DNA from: Semisulcospira habei
Lineage: Eukaryota > Mollusca > Gastropoda > Semisulcospiridae
NCBI GenBank assembly: GCA_036245525.1
Contig: BTPG01000005.1
Span: forward strand, 119,992,417-120,056,416
Direction of reading: 5' to 3'
DNA length: 64,000 nt
The first letter of the stretch is position 1. Each line of letters opens with the position of its first letter. Positions 44,901 to 56,900 of the stretch are shown here, in pieces. Under the pieces are notes generated by a model that did not search any database, was not told the origin of the DNA, and worked only from the letters and a program-made list of their open reading frames with translations. The translations under genes were made by a program, and so were the position numbers.

Positions 44901-47900
44901 CGCAGAGCGAGCGGGACGAGTACCCTCGAGAGGTGGCCTGGAACTGTGTCGATAGTAGTCTCTGCTTCCTTGGAGACGAGCATCCTTACTAGAGTCTCTG
45001 GACGTGCACGTGAATGTCTCTGAGCCGGGCTCCAAGGGAGGCGGGCTTTCTTGCCAGTAAGGGGGACCCCCAGCGGGATCCCGCGGGCTTTCTTGGAGAC
45101 AAGTGGGACCGATAGTGGACATGGCTTCTTGGAAGGCTTAGTCCGGGCGCGCTCCCTCCTGGAAGCGGCCTCATCGATCCAGGCCCACTTCGTGCACTAG
45201 TCCACTGAATCCGGTGTGGGGCTTCCCACAGGGACGTCCTGGTCTCAAGCGACCGGTGCCAAGGTTACGTTGGATGGCGTATCCACATCCTGCGCATAGG
45301 AGACCCGACCTAGTGGTTGTCCGACGGCCACCGGAACATCTGCCTTGCGTGAAGGACATCAGCATGCCCCTCTTCATCGGGGCGGAACGGGATCCTTCAA
45401 GCACCAACAGCATAGGTCGCTCCCGCCTGCAGACGCTCCAAAGCTGCCAACAGCGCTGCTGAGGCCAGGTGACACAATCATCCCAATGTGGTAGGAGGCA
45501 CCTCCCGTGTCGGAAGACAGGCCTAGTCCCAAATGGGCGCTGCCTGGACATGAAGAACACACCTACCAGTAGCAGCCGGGCTGGTGCTTACAGCCGAGAA
45601 GCTGCTTGTCCTCTCAAGGTGGTAGTGTACTGCAACGTCCTCAGAAGTCGGACGTGTGCGTAATTGTCTTACCGAGCGGGCCTTGCCAGAGGCTGTTCAA
45701 GTGCGCTCCCCCTGGCAGCGGCCTCCACGATCCACGCTCGTGCACTAGTCGTGACATCCGGTGTGGCTTCTCTCCCAGGTCAGTCCGTTGTCGTGCAGAA
45801 AGCCCGCAGTGTCCGGAAGGCGCCTAAACCGGTGCCGATCGCTTGCAACGCAAGCATGGTCGGCGGGGTATCCGGTGCAGTGGCGAAAGACCCCTGGGGG
45901 CTGAACTAGCCACTGTCATCTGTGTGAATGGGCGGGTAGCACATCCCTGCAACAGATAACACACCCGAAGGCCTGCGGGCGAGTCCTGTGGGACTAAGCC
46001 ATGAAAGGTAGCCTTCGTAACAACAAAACACACAAGCACCAAAGCGGGGTAACAGACTGTCAAGCCTGCACGCCCGCAGTGCAGTATGAAGGTCGACTCA
46101 CTGCCATCAAGCACTAAGGTGAGCAACCAACATATGCAGCAAAAGTCAAACATGTCATGACAGAAGCGAGGTACCAAACTGCACGCCTACAACTAGCCGT
46201 GCAGTAAGCAAGTAGGCCCACTGCCGCCAAGCGCTAAGGCGAGGGAACAACATATGTACACAAAAGTCAAATATGGCATGACAGACGCGAGGTACCAAAA
46301 CTGCACGCCTGCAATCTAGCAGTGCAGTAAGGAGGTAGGCTCACCGCCGCCAAGCGCTAAGTGAGGGGACAACATATGTACACAAAAATCGAATACGTCA
46401 TGACGGAAGCGAGGTACCAAACTGCACGTCTGCAATCTAGCAGTGCAGTAACGAGGTAGATTCACCGCCGTCAAGCGCTAAGGTGAGCAACAACATATGT
46501 ACCAACCCCTGTCATAAAAGGAGTCAGGCCCCAAACATTATTACTAAGGGTGACCGTGTGTGGAAAAAACAACACCGGCCGCATGCTGTACAACTCAATA
46601 CGCAATGACAACCAAGACAAGAAAAACATCTGGGGCAGTAAATCACACTTTATGTGGACATGTCATGAGGGGCCCGCCCAGCCAAGGAGCGTAAACTCCC
46701 AAGCTGCCCGCCGGAACGTATATCCACTCTCTAAGGTACGTGAGCACTTGTCCACAGCGTATGCCTGCGTATGCGAGTGTGCGCTTAAATTCATCACCCA
46801 TATCTATACAACCATCCCGCAAGCAAAAACAGAAAAGGGGCCAGAACAGGCGCTGCAGTGTTGATTCTAGGATTTCAGAAAAGTGAGCCCAAAGGCTCCC
46901 TCTAATCAAAAAAGGGAGCCCCTCAAGGTGTAAAAGGGCGGCCCTCAAATCACGTTGCACTGCTTACTTTAAAACGACATATATACACACATTCATATAC
47001 AGTGGAGTCCGCTTAACACGAATTTCTGGGGACACGGAAAATCACTTCGTGTTAACCGTATTTCGTGTTAACCAATATGGCCTCAAAATTGATCACAGCC
47101 CTCAAGGAGAAAGTGTGTAAGACGTGTGCGTGAATGAGTACCAGGTTAAAAGTGCACGACATTATCGTACTTTCTATGCATACCTTCAGCTCGCTAGGAA
47201 AACACAAGGAAACGTGTACAGCTCGAGTATTTAATGTAAATCCATCAGGTAAAATCCATACTAAGTTACAATCCTCAGATAAAAGCAACACAGGCTGAAG
47301 TACAATCCCGCATCGGTAAAAGGGTTGTGTTGGTACACGAATGATACAACATGAATACAGTACAGAAATGCTAGCCAATGAGAAGACAGATTACAACAGC
47401 CGAAGGCTATTCAGCCAATCACAGACTAGAGTTCGCTCTGATCTGTCATGTGTACTTCCACAGCACGGAGAGCGACACGTGAATTGGTTTTCTGTGAATG
47501 GAATCTGTGTTCGTGTTAAACAGGTGAATAATAGTGAAATTGCCCTGGCTCGACTCAGGCCACACTGCACCAAGACGCTCGAGCAGGCTTTTACGCAGCA
47601 GCGGTGCGGCCGCGCTGGTCGTGCAAAAAAGCGTCCAGTTTCTTTTTTCTGCGATTCTTCGGCCGCGCTATTGATGTTTTTTTGCGATTTGGAGCATAAT
47701 ATTGCGAGAAATCGCGCAAAACGCGCTCTAGAATCAACACTGGCGCTGGTACCGAACAAACTACGCGCTGACAAGGCGTGACCCAAGCTGTGCCACTCAG
47801 CTAATCAGGCAATGGAGTAAAAGAATTCTCCACACCCAAGGTACCAATGCGTAGGAAACTTCGCTACGATTCACCGAAGGTGAGTGGGCGCGCAATTACA

Positions 47901-50900
47901 GTGAGAAGAAGACGAAAAACTTCGTACCTGCACAAACCAGTGCCCAGCCCAGGAACCGGCCGAGGGTCAACCCCGCTACCTTACCTCTCCGCCGAAGGGG
48001 AACGGGGGGAGACGTCCAAAACCCGCCTGGCACGACCGGCGAAGCTCACCAGACAGCTCACCAGAGGTCGAAGCGTAGGCGCTAAGCAGTGGGGACGAGA
48101 AGCCACGCAGCAGCACAGGCAGGGCCGACGAAACGATCCTATCTCCCGCTCTTCATTCCAACAGCAAGTCCGAAACCAGAGAACCGGTCGAAAAACCAAA
48201 GTCCGTAGGCTAGAGCCGAGCGCAAGACAACCGAATCGTGCGCCTAAGTAGACTTGACTGAGGGATTATGGGTACCCGGCTTCCGGGTGGTGGGTTTAGG
48301 GAGACAACTCTTGGTCCCCTCGGGGTTCCCCGAGTGCCTCCCGGGTTGTGTTCTAACACAACTGGCTCTTAGGCTAGAATGAGTAAGTAGTAGACACTTC
48401 CATTCAGTCATGTCATCGGTAATGTTTTTGAAGAAACAAATTGGTAAGCAAGTAGACTATTTCCTGACAGTCATGTCATCGGTAATGTGTTTTGAGGAAA
48501 CAAACATGGAGACACATGTGTCTCCATGTCTTTTTGTGAACATGACATGCATACACACTTTATCCCAACATTATAAAATAACGGATTTATGGCATTCAAG
48601 ATAATGTCGGCCTATGAAAATACACAGCTACTCTCCATACACAAAAAGGGGGCCAGATTTGCAACATGATTGCACCATAAATGGATGTGATTCACACTGG
48701 TTACATCCATCAATCTGCTTTGTATGTGTAGCAAATCAAAGAAAGCAAACAGTGTATTCATAACTTATGGCAAATGATGGCTATGGTATATGATTCATTA
48801 ATTTTTCTTTTTTAATTTATGTTGGTACAATGCTAAAGTTTCATGACTGAAAAGTCTCAGAACTACTATATCACGATGATGCAGCAGTAACCCCACATGT
48901 CCCCCCTCACCACAGGCTGCAGAAGCCAAAGTGGCAGATGATGAGTGCACAAGGCCATGTGCAGGGGAGGCTGAGTGTTGCTGGGCCTCACCCTCCAGTG
49001 AGGAGACCTGCTGCTCCAGACTGTGAATCAACTGGGCAGTGCTCACCTCATCCTCATCGTCTGTAACACAGAAAATAGTCCACAGATGTTTGGCAATCAG
49101 AAGTAGGTCAAAACTGCACGTTTCAACAAAAACAGTGGATGATAAGCCCGGACATAAAACGTGTCCATCTGTTTGCGACAAAAGATGAGCAAATTTTTAA
49201 CTTTTTAACTACATATACTTCTGATGTACAGAAAGTCTCAATTTGTTACTAATCCATTTCTGAATATAATGGAGTTCCGTTAACCATTTGGTGGTAAGGT
49301 AAAATTCATGTACAACATGTACCTAATACATGTACTTTTTTTTTAGGGAGGAAAACAAATTTCACATTGTTTGGTGCTCGTAGTGAAATTTCAAGTTAAA
49401 AGTTTGGTAACTTTTCTTGAAGTTCCAATACTAACCAATGCATCCCATCCACCCTTTCCCACCTTAACTTTCCTCCCTCCCCCCTCCCCTCCCCTCCCCC
49501 CCCCCCCCTCCCCCTCCTCCCCCCTCGTCTTACAGTCCCAGGCTGTACAATCTTTAATTTCAGGGCCAGTCTATCTCATGCTGTGGAATCGCAACATTCA
49601 AGATGCGACGCATAAGGATATGAGGCAAAAAATGAGAACAAATATGGCTGCCAGCAAGAGGCAAGGATTCTTATGTGCCCATGTGGCAGAAGGGGCTCAT
49701 GAGAATCTTTGCCTCTCGCTGATGGAAAGGCCTGGCTTTATATGCATGGACCTAACCAGCTCAAGAGCAGTAGATCACCACAAATCAAGGACACCCTGGA
49801 AGGTCTTTGTAAGCTTGGGACTTCAACTACATTTTTAATCACCAAACACAAAAATTAATGTATCAAAACAAAACAAAAAAAAAGTATGTGTGTTGTACCT
49901 GTGTGATCGCCATGTTCTCCACTGCTGCCTGTCACAGACCTGAAGGCACAGCGTGCCGTTTCCAGCCGGTACGTCAGCAGTTCCTTTTCTGTAATAATTA
50001 TACGTAATCACCATAAACAGAACTAAATCTTTTGTTCGTTGGGGAGGGGTGATGACAGCAGGGATGGAGGAAGGAGGAGGTTGTTTTTTAACCATTTAGC
50101 CCCATGGCCACATGTCCCAAATTTGTTCGGTGTTGCCTACTGCAACATACCAGGTGCAGGAGATATATTGGTCATGATAATCCAAGGATAGTGCCATTTT
50201 GGCTTGGCACCTAAAGGCGCCTAGCCAATCTGGCACTACGCTTGACTTATCAGGGTCAATCCATCTCCTGCTGTAGGGCATTGGGGGTTTAATGGATAAC
50301 TATTTTGTTATTATTTTTCCTTTGTTGTTGTTTGCTATTGTTTTGAAGAAGTATCACAGGCATTCCCAATAAAAATGAATTTTTCATTAAAATGCATTTT
50401 TTTGAAAAATACTTACCGATGGTATTACTCGAAGGACCCTCCCACCTACCCCGCTTGCCTCAAGTGCGCTAAGGAACTAAATTGAGGGATGACGGATATT
50501 CTCGTACCGGGTGGGAATAAGGGGAGGCTATTCAGGCCATGACCTGGTCTATGGCGCCCCACTCCTGCCAACATTCCCTTATACGGACACAACCAAATTT
50601 TGGCTAAAATTAGGCTAGCTAAGGGCTTTTCCACAATGTAATACCATCGGTAAGTATTTTTCAAAAAAATGCATTTTAATGAAAAATTCATTTGTTTTCT
50701 CAAAACACATTACCGATGGTATTACATTGTGGAATTCCGAAGAGGAGGTGGGTGCCGTTATAACGCCCCTACTGCCAACAGACCAACCCTCAGACCCGCC
50801 CTCTCGGAGCAAACTCCCGATAATTTTAGTTAAGATACCTGCGGCGCCTAGGGCGCCGGGAGGGAGTGTTGCTCTGTGGTGATGTCTCCCACCAGCAAGA

Positions 50901-53900
50901 GGTTCTGCCGCTGGGTGGAGAGGTCCCTCAGGTAGAAGCGGGCGAAAGTGGTCTCCACTCGCCATCTCACAGCCTTGACTGCACCGGTGCTGTCGAGGCG
51001 GGACTTGCGGCCATGCTTCTGACCTCGTGCGCCTCGATGTTCAACATGTGGCTGCATCAGGTCGAGGTCCTGGAAGGCTGGGCGGATCACTCCCCGGAAC
51101 CAGGAGGAGCAGGTCTGGGCTGAGATGTCACTTCTACCTGGGGACAAAGGGAGAAACAGGTGTGTGCGTCCTCTGCGCAAGCTAGGTCCGGCGCAGGCAC
51201 ACACGTAAGGTTCTCGCCGGTTCCTATTGTCTGGTCTACCGAGTGGAGTCTGACTCTCGTAAGAGCGGAAAGTCATCAACAGTATGATAGCCAAGGCGAC
51301 CACGACTTGGCCCCAAAGGCTGGTAACGTTAGCAGTTGCACGGCGCCTTCCGTCCGTAACTGACAGCAACCCGTGTGTGACAACAGCTCGTACGTTTACT
51401 GACCCTGGGAGAGGTGGCTAGGCCACACGTAAGGTTCTCACCGGGTTCATAAGTCTGTTCTCCCGGGTGAAGTCCGTACACGCGCCGGGCGAAACATCTG
51501 TCGCCGTCAGGGAGGCCGCGTCTTGTCCAGGAAGATGTTTCTGGTAGCAGTAGCATGAAGCCGGTTGTCTGGCACTGCAAGCACTCTGGGTGTGTGGGCA
51601 GCGCACGTAGTGTACTGATCCTGGAGGTTGAGTCAAGAAACGCCAGGAAGCACTTCTTCCGAGATACATCCGTCAAGCGCGTCATGTGCAGGGTTCCAAG
51701 ACGGGGTTGAGACCATGCAAGCTCCCATGGTAGATCACTCTTGGCCCACGCAAAGCAGTGCTGGGCATCCAGACCGAAGAGAGCCTCCGAATTGCGAGGT
51801 CTTGCAGCTACCCGGGTCTGATGAGCGTAATCGTCTGTAGGTGTCGGCGATCATGGTGAGATAGTCCCGAACGTAAAAGGAGACCGTCCCTGGGCGTTGA
51901 ATAGCCAGAGGGAGCACTCCGTCAGCTGGGGCTTCGCCAAGTCCGGAGGGAATGAAGGCTGTCGTCAGTCCCGTCACCCAGCGCTCGTCGTCTTCCCTCG
52001 CAACTTGTAAGGTTGAGGGTCTGCGGGTTGTCTCGGTAGCATCCATGGCCGCCCTAGGGAAGCCACTGTGGTAGAGGGCTTGCAGCACAAACTCCGGGTG
52101 TGTCGGAGGAGTACAGGGCCCGTCTGTTAAGGCGGCTGTTCCGGTGGCTAAAGCATCGTGCGAGTAGTGGAGAGCTGCAGAGGGGAGCATGTGGTAACGA
52201 GCTGACCCCGACTGGTGAAGAGACAAGCGCTCCAAGCCAGGAAAACGCCCACCTACCTCCGCAAACCTGCAACAAAGGGAATGTCGGACAACCAAGCGTA
52301 TAACTCAGCATTTAAACTCGATGGCGAGCAGTGAAGTTAAATATCAGGCCACAGCGACGCCTCCCCGCGCCACAGGCCTCAAGCGCACTAGCCTCTCCCA
52401 TATGTACGCCCTCCTTCTCCAAGCAGAAGAGGTGTCAGGCTGAACGGCGATCCCCTAGCATGTCATCAGTCCTAAGCGAACTGAAGAAGGTACTGATAGT
52501 CGCTGCTAGTCTGCCCTGCTCCCGTCCTACTGGGAGTCCCACTCGAACAGGATGACCACGCACTCCATCCTCGACGGAATCCATGCGAAGAACCACGTAG
52601 TACCTGTCCCGTAGCGTAGGCAGCCTAGTCGAAGGCTAAGAGGGCAGGAACCCAGCCTACCGCCCAGCTTGCCAACTGGTTACGAGTTCGAACCTCGAGT
52701 TGTCCCAAAGTCCTGGAGACGCACCGCTGCTCTCAGGTCTTAGTCTAGCATCTGCCCAGATGACGAGGCACTTGTGTCGAGTCGATAGGACGAAGATCGT
52801 GCGCCAAATCCACCGTCTAGTGTACGAGAAGAGTCGACCATACTGCCGCGGAACTGAGCGCAACCACCTCTCAGGAAACTAATTCCTGCCATGCTGTCGT
52901 CACGTCTAACTCCCGGTACTTGCGCCCCCGCCGCTGGATCCCCAGTGCCGAGCGGGTATCTTCACAAGGAGCTAATGAGGGCAAGTCCAAGGCCATCCGC
53001 TCCGGTCAGGCGCCGCAGCATGCCGGAACTCCAAGACGTCTCCACCCAGGCTAACGAACGCTTCCGCTAGGTCCCGAAGCTGTCATCTTAGAAGAAGAAG
53101 ACCGTAGTGCTTGGACGCCGCTGACCACGGCCAGGCCAATGCAAAGTGGAGGGTAGCACCCCATCGGGAGAAGGATGCGACGAGCCGAGAACTCGTCTCA
53201 GCAGGAGCTTAATCTGAACTGTGCGTTACCCCCGATGTAGACCGAAGTCGGCCCCTGCAGTGAGGTCGGAAGGACCAGTCTTCAACCCGCGCTGCCCTCT
53301 ATGAAGGTAGACTGCTACTTGGTAGTCATCCATCGCAGGCCTGGAATAAAAGTTGCCACAGACGTTCCCGGGACTGTGCCGTCAGCGTCACAAACGTCGC
53401 CTCTGTCCCTCAGATTTAAGCCACAAAAACCGGTGCAGCAGAAGAACTGCGCCTCCGCGGAAGAGTGGTCCCTGTCAAAACCGTCTGACGGTCTGCGATG
53501 ACCGCGCGCCTGTCCTGCATCAGCGTTCCCGGAAAACTGCTACATCCAGCGGTGTGAGCCGCGTGCCTCGGCTGTGCCAGAGTCCTTGTTAGCCTCCTTG
53601 TCGGTCTGCCAGAGGGGCCAAGGAAGTTCTCCATCGCGCGATGCCCTGCGTGGCCGACTCTTCAACTCGGTCGGCCGCGAGAAGCGTGCAGGACGGTATC
53701 ACGAATCATCCGATCGCAGTCTGTAGCCGCAGCAAAGCGTTGGCAGCGGAAGTAGGATCACAAGTTGAAGCCACCAGTGCCTCCCCCGGCGCCCTGAGGC
53801 GGAGACAGAAGCCCGCGACAAGAATCCGGCACCCGAACGGATGAGGAAGGGACTTGAAATGCTTGGACGCAAAGAGGGGACCTGCTTCGTCCAAAGCCCG

Positions 53901-56900
53901 AGGAGACTCCCTCCTCTATCTCCACGCAGAAGTCGGCGAATCCAAGATCTCTCGGAACTGCGAGCGTAGCGACGTGGAGTATCTATCATCGCCCAGCCAT
54001 GGCGAACGACGTCCTCTGGAATCAAGCGGAAAAGTCGTCTGTCCCGCAAGCAGGAGAAGGGATGTCTAACTGCTCCGAAGTCCGGGGAACCCCGGGTGGC
54101 GGCGATCCAACGAAGGTGGACCCAGCACTTGGAAGGAACAGTTTAGCCTCAGAGGGCCGGTCCCACGAACTTGAACGGCGACGAAGATACTTCTGAGCAC
54201 CTGTCTTCCCAATGCGTAGCGACCCAACGGAACTGGGACGTCGTCCCTGTTCCTCCCGTACCCCTGGTCTCTGTGTAGTGAGCACATGCTTCCGAAGTCA
54301 GGCGAACTGAAAGATTGTGACCTATAGCCGGGACCAGAATCCCATCGTGAGGTCGTCTCTCTGCACTGCCTCTAGAGCGGGCTCTCGTCTGCACGGTCGG
54401 GGCGAGGCGTGGCCCAACATCACTGAGCCGGGATCTTGTCATGTGAAGTGCAGCGGTCCTGTAGCACTTGCGGAAGCCGCAAGCCGAAGCAAGAGCCAGT
54501 GTAACCCGCGATGGGAGATGGCGCCAAAGCGTGTATAGCCCGGGCGAGGGCGCCCAAAATAATCATAAAAATAATTAATTAATCAATGCTTATTGAAAGA
54601 GTTTTATTTGATTGTAATTGCCCTGTCAGGGATAAATCAAGTTATTTGAATTAAATTGAACTATGAGAGTCAGAATACCACTCTGTGTCTCATCTCCATT
54701 TTCTCAAACTGAAGTAATCGGTTCAGTGGTTCCAGGATTATAGCCTTTTAAGGATAAGAGGCGTTGAGCCCCAGCTGCCTGGCGAAACCGCTGCGCAGCT
54801 GGGAATGCAACATTTTAACAGCTGTGGCAAAGGGTTAAAACGCCTAGCTTGAAAGAAAGGCACTAGGTGCCATAAAACGACAACAAACGAACCCCAATCT
54901 TGCACGCTACCGCGCAAAATATGCTCTCACAACACAGTCGTCACTGACCTGAGGCCGAGCTGTCGTCTCTAGGGGCAGTACCCGCCGTCAGTGGGTCTGG
55001 GCGTGCCTCTCCGTCACGGTAAGGGGAACCTTAGGAGTGCCCTCCGCATTAGTATGTGACTGTAGCTAACTGGCCCGTGACGTCATTGTCCCGGAGTGGA
55101 CGAGTCTCGTGGCTCACCGTGCGACTCCCAGCACGTGGCCGCTTCTGCATGTCATGCGTCGTCTCTCCGGGTTGCGTCTTGATTGTGGGCTGGGTCTACT
55201 GAACAAACACAGTGGAAGAGATCGGAATGCCTCCACTAACCTGTGATCTAAACGAGGATCGAGCCCTGGCATCTGGTTCGTCCGTCCGTCGTGTCTTCAC
55301 TCTGGGCTGTCGGAGGGTGGTAGAGTGGTCATCTCTCGAGGCCGTGTCCCAGTGTAAACGAGTCTCGTGTGTCACCGTGTGACTACTTGTACGTGGTCGT
55401 TCCCGCCTGTCATGTCTGCGATCCGCCATGTGTGTCTGGACTGGTAGCGTCGTAGATTCGGTTGCCGACGCCAGTCCGGGGGAAGGATCATTGTTGTCTG
55501 CCTCCTCCAGAGGCGTACAGACTGTAATCCCTTCCGCTGACAAGGGTTCAGGATCAGGTCTCCTGGTCGCCACGGTAAGGGTAACCTTAGTAGGGCCCTC
55601 CGCGATAGTATGCAACTTGCCAGCTTTACTTGGTCGGGACGCCTTAGCCACTGGTCCCGGCTTGGTTCCCGTCTTGGTACTCCGCACCGGGTCTGTCAGT
55701 CGTTCCCTGACAGGAGTCGGTCGCTCTCGGCGGTAAAAGCCCCACAGCTGCGACCATCTTACTTCCAGCCATGGGGCGCACACAACACACGTATGGGTCG
55801 AACCAGAACAGGGTAGGCAGACTGCATGCACGTCCGATGACCACTGAAAGTCGCCACACAACGTGCAGTTACGAACCTGGTATCTGTAACAAGAGGGTAC
55901 AATGAAGAACGAGCGAGCGTGGCCTCCGAGGTCACGCAAGAATAAAATCGCGCGCGATGAAAAGACGAATCTCATCAAATTCGATAGAGTACAGCGCGTG
56001 CCTACACACGGCGCTCCTTCCCCCCCTAGAGCGCCGGTCGAGGGCATTCACCGAGATATTACCTGGCCACGGAGGCAAAAGGTAGCAAACCCACGTGTCT
56101 CCACCGAAGTGGAACCACTGTCAGCCGGTTGTAGCAACTCGTAGCCAGTCATGACCGGGCAGGCTCCGAAGTCTTGTCACAGCGGCAGGTCGAGTGAGCT
56201 CGAAATCCCAACCGCCAAAATCCCCGTCGGCAAGGTGAAACCCCAAGTCGACGAAAGAGAACCGGCACAGCAGAGAGCACAAGCAGTCCCAAAACGCTCA
56301 AGCTTCACAGTTCACAAGGTCCAAAGTTCTAATGTTCCAAGCTCAAAGTAACCAAGGTCAGAACCGACCGGTCCAAGTTAAAAAAACGCAGAGCACGAAC
56401 AGACACAACCTTCCTAGTGCTAGCTAAGAACTAAACTGAGGGATGACGGGTATTCTCGTACCGGGTGGGAATAAGGGGAGGCTATTCAGGCCATGACCTG
56501 GTCTATGGCGCCCCACTCCTGCCAACACTCCCTTATACGGACACAACCAAATTTTGGCTAAAATTAGGCTAGCTAAGGGCTTTTCCACAATGTAATACCA
56601 TCGGTAATGTGTTTTGAGAAAACAAGTACATGTATCAGCAAAATTACTACAGTGTCAGTAACAACTCACCAGCTTTAAATCTCTGTTTACGAACACTTTC
56701 ATTGTCGTCCATCAGTTTATTCAGCAGATCACTCTGTTTCTTCATCTGTAAAAAAAAAGCAACAAAAATACATCACATGGTCAAAAATACATAGCAAACA
56801 CAACTCATTCATTTTCTCATGAATAAATCCAAGATACTGGTTAAAGTGTTAGACAGTGGTACGAGTATCAGATACTTATATATATATATTTCTTCTTCTT

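Larger units (their letters stand above)
35525..48440 (-). mobile_element. DIRS-5, inserted in DIRS-4, itself split by DIRS-6
   Basis: Left end and terminal repeat 35525-35792. The ICR is split: 35777-35826 and 41991-42029. Body 42030-48250, right terminal repeat about 48250-48440. The barcode GAATGGAA occurs at left, ICR and right. It sits in the right terminal repeat of DIRS-4 between CTAAAATT and ATTGGTAAGC; the only shared bases are AAATT, so there is no longer TSD. Confidence 0.88.
28012..48504 (-). mobile_element. DIRS-4, outermost element of a three-deep nest
   Basis: The left end 28012-28061 is split from the left terminal repeat (29262-29487) by RTE-b. The ICR is 29472-29561. The body runs to about 35400. 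The right terminal repeat is split: 35405-35524 and 48436-48504. The barcode GTCAGGAA is at the left end, the ICR and the far right end (TTCCTGACAGTCATG), which proves that the two right pieces belong together. DIRS-5 sits between. It lies in the host intron between exons 7 and 8. Confidence 0.88.
50376..56625 (-). mobile_element. DIRS-7, with inverted left terminal segment
   Basis: Outer left core 50414-50428, ICR 50638-50725, right end about 56420-56625. Barcode ACATTGTGGAA in the ICR and right end. Unlike all other copies, the left terminal segment (50429-50637) reads in the same direction as the right terminal repeat (56430-56590), so the element has direct instead of inverted terminal repeats. 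The body holds a YR remnant, an AT-rich insertion at 54559-54930 and a Gag ORF. It lies in the host intron between exons 5 and 6. Confidence 0.88.

Noticed and set aside
47052..47786. Frames of 108-146 codons at 47.1-47.8 kb
   Set aside because: They lie inside and across the 887-bp TIR element, overlap on opposite strands and show no transposase motif.
28012..48504. Endogenous retrovirus or other virus copy
   Set aside because: There are no LTRs, no integrase and no envelope-type frame. The tyrosine recombinase, ICR and terminal repeats identify DIRS elements.
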